This document shows, in pieces, positions 1-8,025 of a stretch of DNA of 64,000 nucleotides. This DNA comes from BQJD01 sp964350265. GTDB lineage: Bacteria > Pseudomonadota > Gammaproteobacteria > Arenicellales > CAJQKF01. The DNA lies in contig CAYGJZ010000011.1 of assembly GCA_964350265.1 (NCBI GenBank), positions 1-64,000 on the forward strand, in the 5' to 3' direction. A program made the translations under genes and the position numbers. The stretch's first letter is position 1. Each line of letters starts with the position of its first letter. The notes beneath the pieces were generated by a model. It did not search any database. It was not told the origin of the DNA and saw only the letters and a program-made list of their open reading frames with translations.

Positions 1-14
1 GATGCCGGGCCGGT

Positions 15-1073
15 TCAGCGCGCCGCCAGCCAGCGGGCAATGACCTCGGCCACCGCGCGCGAAGAGCGCTTGCCCACGAACAGCCCGATGTGGCCTGCGT
101 CCTCGCGGTGCTCGTGGTAGTCGCGTGACCCGGTCAGCGTGGCCAATGCCGCCGATGCCGAGGGCGGCACCAGGTGGTCGCGTTCGGCGATGATGTTGAG
201 CAGGGGCTGCGACAGCTGCGCCAGGTGCACCGATTCATCGCCGATGACGGCCTGGTCGGTGACCAGGCCGTTGTCGACGAAGAAGGTGCGGGTGAACTCG
301 GCGAAGGCCGCGCCGGCCTGGTCGGGACTGTCGTTGATCCATTTCTCCATGCGCAGGAAGGTCGCCAGCCGCTCGGCGTCCTCGGCGTGGTCGATCATCT
401 CCAGGTACTTGCCGGCGCCGAGGGAAAACGGCTTCAGGGCGAGGAAGCCGAAATTGAGCAGGGCCCCGGGCACGTTGCCGAGGGTCTCCACCATCGGTTC
501 CACGTCGAGGGCGCGAACCCAGCCGGCCAGCCGGTTGTCCGCGGTGTGGAAGTCCACCGGCGTCACCATGGTGACCAGGTTGCGTATCCGTGACGGCCGC
601 AGGCTGGCGTGGCACAGGGAGAACACGCCTCCCTGGCAGACGCCGAGCAGGTTCACCTGTGGCTGGCCGGTCTGTGCGCATACCTGCTCGATCATCTCGC
701 CAAGGTCGTCGAGCACGTAGTCGGCCAGGTTGCGGAACTGGTCCGCCGAATCGGCATAGCCCCAGTCCACCAGCCAGGTGTCGACACCGGCTTCCACCAG
801 GTGGCCGATCACGCTGCGCCCGGGTTCCAGGTCGAGCATGTAGGGCCGGTTGACCAGTGCGTAGACGATGACCAGCGGCGGGCCGCCGGCCGGTTCGCGG
901 GCCGGGTAGTGATACAAGGTGGCCTTGCCCAGCCGGTGGCGGGCCTGCCTGGGGGTGGCTGCCACGCCGGGCGAGCCGGCGGCGGCGGCGTGGCGGAAGC
1001 CGGCGCCCAGCCGGGCGCCGAGGGCGAGCAGTTGCTCGGCGGTGCGTTGTTCGTCGATGCGGTGGCGGCTCAT
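15..1073 (-). CDS. phaC: class III poly(3-hydroxyalkanoate) synthase subunit PhaC
   Basis: This is the catalytic subunit of a two-subunit PHA synthase; it polymerises (R)-3-hydroxyacyl-CoA on the surface of storage granules and needs PhaE. The product is 352 aa, the usual size for class III PhaC, and is an alpha/beta hydrolase. The nucleophile is C146 in GVCQGG (a lipase box with Cys for Ser), with D299 (AERDHL) and H328 (DAGHIG). These residues are spaced 153 and 29 apart, the same as C149/D302/H331 that I recall for the Allochromatium vinosum enzyme. The ATG overlaps the phaE stop (ATGA), so the two subunits are translationally coupled. The frame stays open upstream, but the extra N-terminus there is only phaE read in another frame. 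Confidence 0.96.
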   Translation of the reverse strand: MSRHRIDEQRTAEQLLALGARLGAGFRHAAAAGSPGVAATPRQARHRLGKATLYHYPAREPAGGPPLVIVYALVNRPYMLDLEPGRSVIGHLVEAGVDTWLVDWGYADSADQFRNLADYVLDDLGEMIEQVCAQTGQPQVNLLGVCQGGVFSLCHASLRPSRIRNLVTMVTPVDFHTADNRLAGWVRALDVEPMVETLGNVPGALLNFGFLALKPFSLGAGKYLEMIDHAEDAERLATFLRMEKWINDSPDQAGAAFAEFTRTFFVDNGLVTDQAVIGDESVHLAQLSQPLLNIIAERDHLVPPSASAALATLTGSRDYHEHREDAGHIGLFVGKRSSRAVAEVIARWLAAR

Positions 1074-2329
1074 GATGCTTTCTTCGCGGCGGTCTTCTTC
1101 GTCGCCGCTTTCCTGGTGGCTGACTTCTTGGTGGCCGTCTTCTTCGTGGCGCTTTTGCTGGCCGCGATCTTCTTCGTGGCCACCTTTTTCGTGGCAGTCT
1201 TCTTTGCCGCGGTCTTCTTCGTAGCCACTTTCTTCGTGGTGGCCTTCTTTGTCGTGGTCTTTTTCGTTGCGGTCTTCTTCGTCGCGACCTTTTTCGTGGT
1301 GGCCTTCTTCGCGCTCCTCTTCGCCGTGACCGCATTCGCGTCGGGCACGCCCGCCGTCGCGGCAGCGGCGACCGCGGCCCGTGGCCTTTCCCCGGCCACC
1401 GTCGGCGGGCTGCTGCCCGGATCGCTGGCACCGGGGGCAGGCCGGTCTTCCTTCGATCCCGGCTGCCGTGACCGGCGCAGTTCCCGCCGCGTGTCCTGCA
1501 GGGCCTGGGCCAGCGCACGGACCTCGCCCCGGGTCGGCATGCCGTTGACCCGGGCGACATCGTCGGCCAGGGCCTGCCGGCAGGCGGCCAGGCGGACCGC
1601 GGCATTGATCAACGCGGCGAGGGACTCGGCGAAACGCGGCTGGTTGATCAGCTCGTCGTAGGCGGCCTCGCCGCATTCCAGCCACAGGGCATGAAACTCG
1701 CGCACGCCGATGGGCTGCCCGGCGGTTGCGGCAAGCCCTTTCTCCATCCGCGACAGGGCATCGCCGCAGGTGGGGATCACCAGCCTGGCGAAAGCATTGA
1801 GCGCTTCCTGGTAGCCGGCCATGGCCTCGCCCAGCGCCACCGCGTGTCGCGGATGGCCGGCGGCCAGCGCGGCCGGCCACTCCGGCCCGGCACCGCCGAC
1901 CGCGCCGGTACCGGGGGTGATGCCGAACCAGTGGGTGGCCTCCTGCTGCCAGCGTTCGAACAGGTGGCTGACCGGCGAGAACATCGCCTCGCCACCGTCC
2001 AGGCCGCGCAGGCACTGGTCGAGATTGCGCTGGAAGGAGGCGAGCAGCACCATCAGGTCCTCGTCGGCCCCCTTGCTCGCCACCAGCCGCTCGGCGAGCT
2101 GGAAAATGACACGGCCGTGTTCCACCAGCCGGCCGAACAGGGTGGTGACCTCGGCATTGCTGTCGCGGCACACCTCGCGCCACCACTCGGTCAGCGGCGA
2201 CGCATAGCTCGACGCATCCTGGTGGAAGGCGGCGAAGGGAATGTCGGACAACTCGCGCACGAGTTCGTTGAAATCGTGCCGTGCACGAGAAAGCTGCTCG
2301 AGAACGGCCTCGATGTCGGGGGTGTTCAT
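1070..2329 (-). CDS. phaE: class III PHA synthase subunit PhaE with histone H1-like C-terminal tail
   Basis: PhaE is the non-catalytic partner that activates PhaC. The product is 419 aa, longer than the roughly 350-370 aa I expect for the family. Residues 1 to about 300 look like an ordinary PhaE: helical, with Trp-rich stretches such as LTEWWREV. Residues 339-419 are an almost pure series of 16 pentapeptides of the type A/T-A/T-K-K-x, strongly basic and rich in Ala and Thr. Such tails occur in histone H1-like bacterial proteins and in the granule protein PhaF of pseudomonads, where the tail binds DNA. A DNA-binding role here is inference. It is the first gene of phaE-phaC and diverges from phaR. 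Confidence 0.92.
   Translation of the reverse strand: MNTPDIEAVLEQLSRARHDFNELVRELSDIPFAAFHQDASSYASPLTEWWREVCRDSNAEVTTLFGRLVEHGRVIFQLAERLVASKGADEDLMVLLASFQRNLDQCLRGLDGGEAMFSPVSHLFERWQQEATHWFGITPGTGAVGGAGPEWPAALAAGHPRHAVALGEAMAGYQEALNAFARLVIPTCGDALSRMEKGLAATAGQPIGVREFHALWLECGEAAYDELINQPRFAESLAALINAAVRLAACRQALADDVARVNGMPTRGEVRALAQALQDTRRELRRSRQPGSKEDRPAPGASDPGSSPPTVAGERPRAAVAAAATAGVPDANAVTAKRSAKKATTKKVATKKTATKKTTTKKATTKKVATKKTAAKKTATKKVATKKIAASKSATKKTATKKSATRKAATKKTAAKKAS
1073..1315 (-). repeat. pentapeptide (15-bp) repeat array encoding the Lys-rich PhaE tail
   Basis: About sixteen in-frame 15-bp units encode pentads such as ATKKT, ATKKV and TTKKA. On the plus strand this appears as repeated ttcttcgtgg-like words. 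The units differ at the DNA level but keep the reading frame, so the protein sequence rather than the DNA is being conserved. Slippage could change the copy number in steps of five residues. Confidence 0.9.
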
Positions 2330-2473
2330 CTGCCTGGTTGCCTGCGGGGGCCGTGCGTTGCGGTGATCCGCCTGGACGGTGTATCGGGTGGGTGACGCTT
2401 CGGGCGCGGAACAGGATTGTAGCAGTTTCGACGCACGCCTTCCCGTACCGCGCGGGCGCGGTTCGGACCGTTA

Positions 2474-2502
2474 TTGCTGCCGGTGTCCAGCTTGATTATC
2501 AT
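2474..2502 (+). promoter_or_regulatory. putative sigma-70 promoter of phaR
   Basis: TTGCTG (2474-2479) and TATCAT (2497-2502) are separated by 17 bases. The expected transcript start near 2509 lies about 25 bases before the TTG codon chosen for phaR. The intergenic stretch 2330-2532 between phaE and phaR is visibly more AT-rich here than its neighbours. No experiment supports it. Confidence 0.5.
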
Positions 2503-2532
2503 TGGCGGCAACTCACACGCGAGTATACCCAG

Positions 2533-3018
2533 TTGTCCACGGTACGCATTATCAAGAAGTACCCGAATCGCCGCCTGTACGATACCGAGCAGAGCAAGTA
2601 CATCACGCTCGCCGACCTGAAGACGCTGATTTCCGATGGCATCGATATCGAGGTGCAGGACGCCAATTCCGGTGCCGACATCACCCGCAGCATCCTGTTG
2701 CAGATCATCAACGAGCAGGAGTCGGCCCAGCAGCCGATCTTCACCACCGAGATCCTCACCCGCATGATCCGCTTCTACGGCGGGCAGAGCCAGTCGCTGT
2801 TCACCGACTACCTGGAACGCACGCTGGAGATGTTTCTCGACCAGCAGCAGCGCTACCAGAGCCGCTTTGCCGAGATCATGGGGCAGACCCCGATGGATAC
2901 GCTCTCGGAGATGGCCACCCGCAACATGGAGATCTGGACCGACATGCAAAAGCGCATGCTCGAGGGCAGCACCCTGTTCGCCGGCGAGAAGAAGACCCCG
3001 GGCAAGAAGGGGCCGTGA
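2533..3018 (+). CDS. phaR: polyhydroxyalkanoate synthesis repressor PhaR
   Basis: PhaR represses PHA granule genes and also binds PHA. The N-terminus carries the family hallmark RIIKKYPNRRLYDTEQSKY, followed by the accumulation-regulator domain with FTTEILTRMIRFYGG, then a variable Lys-rich end. I chose TTG at 2533, giving 161 aa; known homologues begin within a few residues of RIIKKYPN and no ATG lies in frame nearby. The open frame continues upstream to 2281 but overlaps phaE and has no family similarity. It is divergent from phaE-phaC, its probable targets, and its stop overlaps the next gene (GTGA). Confidence 0.9.
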   Translation: MSTVRIIKKYPNRRLYDTEQSKYITLADLKTLISDGIDIEVQDANSGADITRSILLQIINEQESAQQPIFTTEILTRMIRFYGGQSQSLFTDYLERTLEMFLDQQQRYQSRFAEIMGQTPMDTLSEMATRNMEIWTDMQKRMLEGSTLFAGEKKTPGKKGP

Positions 3019-3356
3019 CTTCGCCGACGCCGGGGGAAGACGCCCTGGAGCAGGTGCGCCGGCTGTCGGCGCAGTTCGTCGACGAGCGCGGCTGGCATGA
3101 CTACCAGACACCGAAGAACCTGTCGATGGCGCTGATGGTCGAGGCCGCGGAGCTGCTGGAGCACTTCCAGTGGATGAGCCAGTCGCAGAGCGCGAACCTC
3201 GAAGCAAAGACCCGCCAGGCCGTTTCCACCGAGCTGGCCGACGTGCTCATCTACCTGGTGCGTATCGCCGACGTGCTCGACATCGACCTTGGCCGGGCGG
3301 CGGTGGAGAAGATCGCCGCCAACCACCGAAAGTATCCGCCCGGGGTTTCTCCCTGA
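3015..3356 (+). CDS. MazG-like nucleotide pyrophosphohydrolase
   Basis: This 113-aa all-alpha NTP pyrophosphohydrolase probably hydrolyses non-canonical nucleoside triphosphates to the monophosphate and PPi; the substrate cannot be read from sequence. The metal-binding EExxE/ExxD-type signature is seen as EAAELLEHFQW followed by ELADVLIYLVRIAD. The GTG start at 3015 overlaps the phaR stop, so the two are co-translated. The small size matches stand-alone MazG-like proteins, not the duplicated MazG of E. coli. Confidence 0.85.
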   Translation: MTSPTPGEDALEQVRRLSAQFVDERGWHDYQTPKNLSMALMVEAAELLEHFQWMSQSQSANLEAKTRQAVSTELADVLIYLVRIADVLDIDLGRAAVEKIAANHRKYPPGVSP

Positions 3357-3440
3357 GCCATGCCACCACCGCCCCCGCGGGCGGACAGGGGCCGAACCCG
3401 CGCGCACAGGCTGCGTGCACCTGACCGAATCGAGACCAAC

Positions 3441-3995
3441 ATGCGCCGCGAGCACCTGCACGGAACCGCTTACTTCCTCGCCTTTCTTGCCTGCATTCCC
3501 CTGGCCAACTGGATGGTCGGCAACGTCGGCGTGCACTGCGTGCCCGACGGACCCTGCCTGATCCCGGTGCTGCCCGGCGTCATGGCCCCGAGCGGTGTCC
3601 TGATGATCGGGCTGGCACTGGTGCTGCGCGACCTGGTGCAGCGCCGGCTGGGCGCGGCCTGGGTGCTGGTCGCCATCGTCCTCGGCACCGTGCTGTCGAT
3701 CCTGGTGGCACCGCCGGCACTGGTATTCGCCTCGGCCACCGCCTTCGCCCTCTCCGAGCTGGCCGACTTCGCGGTCTACACGCCGTTGCAGCGCCGCCGG
3801 CTGGTACTGGCGGTGTTCGCCAGCGGCGTGGTCGGCCTGGTGATCGACTCGCTGGTGTTCCTGCAACTGGCCTTCGGCAGCCTTGACTTCCTCGCCGGCC
3901 AGGTTGCCGGCAAGGCCTGGATGGTACTGCTCTCGCTGCCGGTCATCGCCTGGCTGCGCCATCACGAGGCGCGGCGCGGCATGCAGGTGGCCTGA
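3441..3995 (+). CDS. VUT-family (YhhQ-like) queuosine precursor transporter
   Basis: This 184-aa inner-membrane protein has about six hydrophobic segments (for example around YFLAFLACIPLANWMV and VLMIGLALVLRDLVQRR). The motif GLALVLRDLVQRRLG and the later ALSELADFAVYTPL match the VUT/ECF-type family, including YhhQ, which imports queuosine precursors (preQ0/preQ1). The ATG at 3441 follows an unremarkable 84-base spacer; I saw no preQ1 riboswitch there. The substrate is inferred from the family. Confidence 0.78.
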   Translation: MRREHLHGTAYFLAFLACIPLANWMVGNVGVHCVPDGPCLIPVLPGVMAPSGVLMIGLALVLRDLVQRRLGAAWVLVAIVLGTVLSILVAPPALVFASATAFALSELADFAVYTPLQRRRLVLAVFASGVVGLVIDSLVFLQLAFGSLDFLAGQVAGKAWMVLLSLPVIAWLRHHEARRGMQVA

Positions 3996-4019
3996 GCCGA
4001 CGCCGGGCACAGCACCCGC

Positions 4020-5114
4020 ATGCGACTGGCCGTCTTCGTTACCGCGCACGGATACGGTCATGCCACCCGCGTGCGCGCGGTGCTCGACGAGCTGGCGCGC
4101 ATGGAGCCGACGCTGGACCTGCTGCTGGTGGGCGCGGTGCCACGGCGTTTCTTTGCCGACCTGCCGGTGCCGCTCGCCTTCCACGACGAAGACGTCGACT
4201 GTCCGCCGCGACAGCACGACCCCTTCGTCATCGACCGCGAGGCCACCCTGGCCAGCCTCGCGCGGCAACTGCCCTTCGACGGGCAGCGCATCGACGCCCT
4301 GGCCCGGCGCCTCGTTGACAGCGGACGACAGGCGGTGTTGTGCGACATCTCGCCCCTCGGCCTGCTGGCGGCACGGCGTGCCGGCCTGCCCGGCGTATTG
4401 ATGGAAAACTTCACCTGGGACTTCATCTACCGCTCCATGGACGATGCGCGGCTTGTCGTGCATGCCGACCATCTCGCCGAGGCCTTCGCCACTGCCAGCC
4501 TGCGTATCCGCGTTGCCCCCGGCTGCGGTGACGGTCCCTGCGACCTGCTGGCGCCGCCGGTCAGTCGTCGACCGCGTCTTGACCGCGCGGCGGTGCGGCG
4601 CATCCTGTGCATCGACGATGAGCAACCCCTGGTGGTGGTCAGCCTCGGCGGTACCGGACACCACTTCCCCTGGGTCGATCGCCTGCACCGGCAATGGCCG
4701 CGGGTGCATTTCGTCATCGCCGCGGGGGACGGCGGCCGGCGTGACCGCAACGTCGAGTTCCGCGCCTCCTCGGACAGCCTCGACCACCCGTCGCTGGTGG
4801 CCGCGGCCGACGCGGTGGTCGGCAAGGCGGGCTACAGCACGGTGGCCGAGGTGCATGCCGCCGGGGTGCCCTTTGCCTGCTTCGACCGTCCCGGCTTCGC
4901 CGAGTCTCCACCGCTGATGGCCTTTGTCGCAGAGCACCTGCCGTCGCTGTCGCTGCCCGCCGCGGGCTTCGACCAGGGCGTCTTCATCGACGTCCTCGAC
5001 CGTCTGCTGTCGATGCCGCGCGCGCCGCGCGAGGACGCTGTCAACGGCGCCGGGGTGGTGGCGCGCAGCCTGTTGCGGCACGCCGCGTCGAACGGTGCCG
5101 GCCAGCACGCTTGA
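4020..5114 (+). CDS. MurG-like (GT-B fold) glycosyltransferase
   Basis: The 364-aa product starts with a glycine/histidine loop (VTAHGYGHATR), like the one in MurG-type glycosyltransferases and in the N-terminal domain of L-arabinokinase-like proteins. The second half has the typical nucleotide-sugar region: VVVSLGGTGHH near residue 204, then VGKAGYSTVAEVHAAGVP. The acceptor and donor cannot be told. It overlaps the next gene, tmcA, by 20 bases, suggesting translational coupling, although no functional link with tRNA acetylation is known to me. Confidence 0.65.
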   Translation: MRLAVFVTAHGYGHATRVRAVLDELARMEPTLDLLLVGAVPRRFFADLPVPLAFHDEDVDCPPRQHDPFVIDREATLASLARQLPFDGQRIDALARRLVDSGRQAVLCDISPLGLLAARRAGLPGVLMENFTWDFIYRSMDDARLVVHADHLAEAFATASLRIRVAPGCGDGPCDLLAPPVSRRPRLDRAAVRRILCIDDEQPLVVVSLGGTGHHFPWVDRLHRQWPRVHFVIAAGDGGRRDRNVEFRASSDSLDHPSLVAAADAVVGKAGYSTVAEVHAAGVPFACFDRPGFAESPPLMAFVAEHLPSLSLPAAGFDQGVFIDVLDRLLSMPRAPREDAVNGAGVVARSLLRHAASNGAGQHA

Positions 5115-7200
5115 CGCCACCCTGGCGGCGCGAGCGGCCGCCGGACACCGCACGCTGCTGGTGGTGGCGGGTGGGCGCGAGGCCGGCCTGGACTTTGCGT
5201 CGCATGCACTGGCGCGCGTTGACCCGCAGCGGCTGCTGATCCTGTCCGGCCACGGCCAGGCCGGGTCGCCACGCCTGGCCGCCGCACGGCCACAGGCGCT
5301 GGTGGGGCGGGAACTGGACGCGGCGGTGCTCGATGCCCACGACGGCTTCGACGCCGACGTCTTCGGTGCCCTTGCCGGCAGCGTGCGCGGTGGCGGCCTG
5401 CTGCTGTTGTGCTGCCCGGCGCTGGCGCAGTGGCCGGACATGGACACGCCCTGCCAGCAACGGCTGTCGGTGTACCGGGCGCCGCCGCCGGGGCGTCGCT
5501 ACCTGGCCCGGCTGGTGCGCATGCTGGCGGCGCACGACGGTGCCCGGGTGGTGGATCCGGACCGCGACGTGCCGCCGGACTTCTCGCCGCGACCGTGGCC
5601 ACCGGCCCCGGAGCCGGGCCAGGCCGCGGTGGTGGAGGCCATCTGCCACGTGCGCAGCGGACAGCGCCGTCGCCCGCTGCTGCTGCTGGCCGACCGCGGT
5701 CGTGGCAAGTCCGCCGCCCTCGGCCTGGCCGCGGCGGCGCTGCTGCGCGCCGGCAGCCGGCAGGTGGTGGTCACCGCGCACCGCCGCGAGGCGGTGGATA
5801 CCGTGTTCCGCCATGCCCGCCAGGCACTGGCCGCCGAGGCCTCGCCGGCCAGCGATGGCGACGACGCGCTGGTGGCCGGGGAAGGCCGCATCGAGTTCAT
5901 CGAGCCGGCCCGCCTGCTCGCCGGGACCGTCGAGCCGGACATGCTGCTGGTGGACGAGGCGGCGGCACTGCCCCTGCACCAACTGGCCAGCTTGGCGACG
6001 CGCTACCCCCGCCTTGCCCTGGCCACCACCGTGCACGGCTACGAGGGTTCCGGCCGCGGCTTCGTCACCCGCTTTGCCGAGGTGCTCGACCAGCACAGCC
6101 GCGGCTGGCGTCGTGCCCACCTCGAGCAGCCGGTGCGTCATGCCGCGGGCGATCCCCTGGAGGCGCTGGTCGGCGATGTGCTGCTGCTCGACGCCGAGAC
6201 CGACCGGCCCGGCGCCGGTGCGCTGCAGGTCGAATGCCTGGACCGGGACCGGCTGGCGGCGGACGAGGATGCGCTGCGCTCGGTCTACGCCCTGCTGGTG
6301 GAAGCGCACTACCGCACCCGGCCGCGGGACCTGCGCTACCTGCTCGACGCGCCGAACCTGTCCGTGTACGTCGCCCGCGAGGGGAGCGCGCTGGTGGGGG
6401 CGGCCTGGGTGGCCCGCGAGGGTGGCTTCGACGACGCCGCCGCGGAGGCCACCTGGCGCGGGCGCAGACGGCCGCGCGGACACCTCATGGTGGAAACCCT
6501 GGCCTGCCGGCTCGGCGCGCGCGACTGGCCCGGCCGACACGGCCTGCGGGTGGTGCGTATCGCCGTGCACGCCGAGCGTCGCCGGCGCGGCATCGGTGCC
6601 GGGCTGCTCGCCGCCATCGAGGGCGATGCCGTGCGTGACGGTGTCGACCACGTCGGCGCCAGCTTCGGGCTCGAGCACGGCCTGGCCGATTTCTGGGAGG
6701 CCGCCGGCTACCGCCCGCTGTGGCTGGGCAGTCGCCGCAACGCCACCAGCGGCATGCGCTCGGTGCTGGTGGTCAAGGGCCTGGACACGGCTGCCGACCG
6801 GCGCCTGGCCGCGCTGCGCCGGCGATTCCTGCAAGGGCTCTGCACGCGGCTTTCCGGGGATTTCCGCGACGAGTGCCCGGATCTCGCCGCGCGGTTGTTC
6901 GCCCACGGCGAGGGCTTTGCCGTGGACGGCGACGATTTGGAGGAGGTGGCCCGCTTCGTCGCCGGCGAGGCCACCTTCGAGGCCGCCTTCCCCGGCCTGT
7001 GGCGCCTGGCGCCATGGCTGCTGGGGACAAGCTGGCGTCAGCGGCTGTCCGGCGAGGCCCGCGCCCTGCTGGTCTGCCTGCTGCTCCAGCAGCGAGATCC
7101 GGCCGTGGTCGGGGCAGGGCGCGGACCGGCCCGGGCGGCGCTGGCATCGTCGTTGCGGCCGTTGCTGGACGAGCTCTTGACGGCGGTGAGCGGGCGCTGA
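5095..7200 (+). CDS. tmcA: tRNA(Met) cytidine acetyltransferase TmcA
   Basis: TmcA makes N4-acetylcytidine at the wobble position of elongator tRNA(Met), using acetyl-CoA and ATP. Domains in order: an N-terminal TmcA domain, a RecD-like ATPase with Walker A (ADRGRGKSAA) and Walker B (MLLVDEAAAL), a GNAT acetyltransferase domain (RRRGIGAGLLAAIE) and a C-terminal tRNA-binding region. I chose GTG at 5095, giving 701 aa (E. coli has about 670). It lies 20 bases inside the glycosyltransferase gene, and further upstream the frame carries only low-complexity shadow sequence. The start is the least certain part. Confidence 0.9.
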   Translation: MPASTLDATLAARAAAGHRTLLVVAGGREAGLDFASHALARVDPQRLLILSGHGQAGSPRLAAARPQALVGRELDAAVLDAHDGFDADVFGALAGSVRGGGLLLLCCPALAQWPDMDTPCQQRLSVYRAPPPGRRYLARLVRMLAAHDGARVVDPDRDVPPDFSPRPWPPAPEPGQAAVVEAICHVRSGQRRRPLLLLADRGRGKSAALGLAAAALLRAGSRQVVVTAHRREAVDTVFRHARQALAAEASPASDGDDALVAGEGRIEFIEPARLLAGTVEPDMLLVDEAAALPLHQLASLATRYPRLALATTVHGYEGSGRGFVTRFAEVLDQHSRGWRRAHLEQPVRHAAGDPLEALVGDVLLLDAETDRPGAGALQVECLDRDRLAADEDALRSVYALLVEAHYRTRPRDLRYLLDAPNLSVYVAREGSALVGAAWVAREGGFDDAAAEATWRGRRRPRGHLMVETLACRLGARDWPGRHGLRVVRIAVHAERRRRGIGAGLLAAIEGDAVRDGVDHVGASFGLEHGLADFWEAAGYRPLWLGSRRNATSGMRSVLVVKGLDTAADRRLAALRRRFLQGLCTRLSGDFRDECPDLAARLFAHGEGFAVDGDDLEEVARFVAGEATFEAAFPGLWRLAPWLLGTSWRQRLSGEARALLVCLLLQQRDPAVVGAGRGPARAALASSLRPLLDELLTAVSGR

Positions 7201-7208
7201 CCCAAGCG

Positions 7209-7238
7209 CTGACCCGGGGCAGCAAAGTAATCTATAAT
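7209..7238 (+). promoter_or_regulatory. sigma-70 promoter of the outer-membrane barrel gene
   Basis: A perfect TATAAT (7233-7238) lies 18 bases after CTGACC (7209-7214), just past the tmcA stop. It predicts a leader of about 63 bases that ends in the purine-rich ribosome site AGAGAGG before the ATG at 7308. This is the best -10 element I saw in the window. Confidence 0.65.
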
Positions 7239-7307
7239 CGGGCGCTGGACGCAGGTCCGAGGGAGCGGCGAGGCGGTACACCGGAAACCAACAAGAGAGG
7301 TTACGAG

Positions 7308-7847
7308 ATGCAACATTACAAGCGGCTGGCGGCAGTCGCGGCCGCGGCGGCGATGGGATTGGCCGTAGCGGGTGCGGCGCAGGCACAAAGCACGTTCGGC
7401 GGCTATGCCGGCGGCAGTATCGGCCAGGCAGACAGTGGCGAGAGCGACCTGGACAGTTCCACGGGCTACCGGCTGTTCGGCGGCTACATGTTCACGCCGA
7501 ACTGGGGTGTCGAAGCAGGCTACCTCGATGCCGGCGAGTTCGAGAGTGACGGCGCGGTATCGGTCGAGGGTGACGGCATGTACCTGGTCGGCGTGGGCGC
7601 CTACCCGGCCACCGACCGCATCCGTATCTTCGGCAAGCTCGGTGTCTTCCACTACGAGTACGACGTGCTCAACAACGGCAACTCCATCGAGAACGATGAT
7701 GGCACCGAGATGCTGATCGGCGTCGGCGTGGATTTCGCCCTGACCCCGACCATCGCCCTCGGCGCAGAGTACAACCAGGTGGACGTGGACGACTTCGACG
7801 TCGACGCCTTCTGGCTGAACCTGCAGGTGGACTTCGACGGCCAGTAG
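7308..7847 (+). CDS. OmpA-like outer-membrane beta-barrel protein
   Basis: The 179-aa product has a clear Sec signal peptide (KRLAAVAAAAAMGLAVAGAAQA, cleavage after AQA near residue 26). The mature part alternates hydrophobic and polar residues with aromatic girdles, typical of an eight-stranded barrel (FGGYAGGSIGQ, YRLFGGYMFTPNWGVEAGY, final LNLQVDF). It belongs to the OmpA-like transmembrane or OmpW/opacity-type porin group; its exact role is unknown. The ATG is preceded by AGAGAGG. It has its own promoter and terminator, so it is monocistronic. The acidic surface (many Asp and Glu) would fit a salt-tolerant cell, which is inference. Confidence 0.8.
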   Translation: MQHYKRLAAVAAAAAMGLAVAGAAQAQSTFGGYAGGSIGQADSGESDLDSSTGYRLFGGYMFTPNWGVEAGYLDAGEFESDGAVSVEGDGMYLVGVGAYPATDRIRIFGKLGVFHYEYDVLNNGNSIENDDGTEMLIGVGVDFALTPTIALGAEYNQVDVDDFDVDAFWLNLQVDFDGQ

Positions 7848-7881
7848 GCGTCGAACAGGTCCACGCCGCCTGCGGGCGGAT

Positions 7882-7910
7882 AAAAGGCCGGTCCATGGAC
7901 CGGCCTTTTT
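7882..7910. terminator. bidirectional intrinsic terminator
   Basis: A nearly perfect inverted repeat (AAAAGGCCGGTCC and its complement) ends in a run of five T and is preceded by A residues, so it can work in both directions. It closes the barrel gene. Its core GCCGGTCC/GGACCGGC reappears at 11425-11454. Confidence 0.85.
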
Positions 7911-7970
7911 CATGGGTGCACGGATTGTCGTCCGGCCCCGTGCCGCGTGCCGGGATACCGGTTGAAGGAC

Positions 7971-7993
7971 GGAATGATATAACATAACATTTC
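7971..7993 (+). promoter_or_regulatory. Zur box (zinc-dependent repressor operator)
   Basis: This 23-base AT-rich palindrome matches the gammaproteobacterial Zur consensus (GAAATGTTATA-N-TATAACATTTC) at 19 of 22 informative positions. The right half, ATAACATTTC, is perfect. It ends 32 bases before the ATG of the DUF2796 gene, in an otherwise GC-rich region. Zur with bound Zn2+ would shut the operon off; zinc limitation would open it. The consensus is from established knowledge and the match is by eye. Confidence 0.75.
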
Positions 7994-8025
7994 ATGCAGT
8001 CCTTCTCGCTTTCCGGAGCCCCCGC

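Noticed and set aside
1073..1315. Tandem repeat as CRISPR or non-coding minisatellite
   Set aside because: The 15-base units are degenerate, have no spacers and keep one reading frame in phaE.
2491..2505. Fnr box upstream of phaR (TTGATTATCATTGG)
   Set aside because: Only the left half matches; the right half lacks ATCAA. It is better read as part of the promoter.
3357..3440. preQ1 riboswitch before the VUT transporter
   Set aside because: No pseudoknot-type aptamer elements or A-rich tail could be seen; the spacer is GC-rich and short.
2853..5447. Minus-strand open frame of about 860 codons opposite phaR to tmcA
   Set aside because: Composition is Arg/Gly/Gln-rich with no recognisable domain; the plus-strand genes account for the region.
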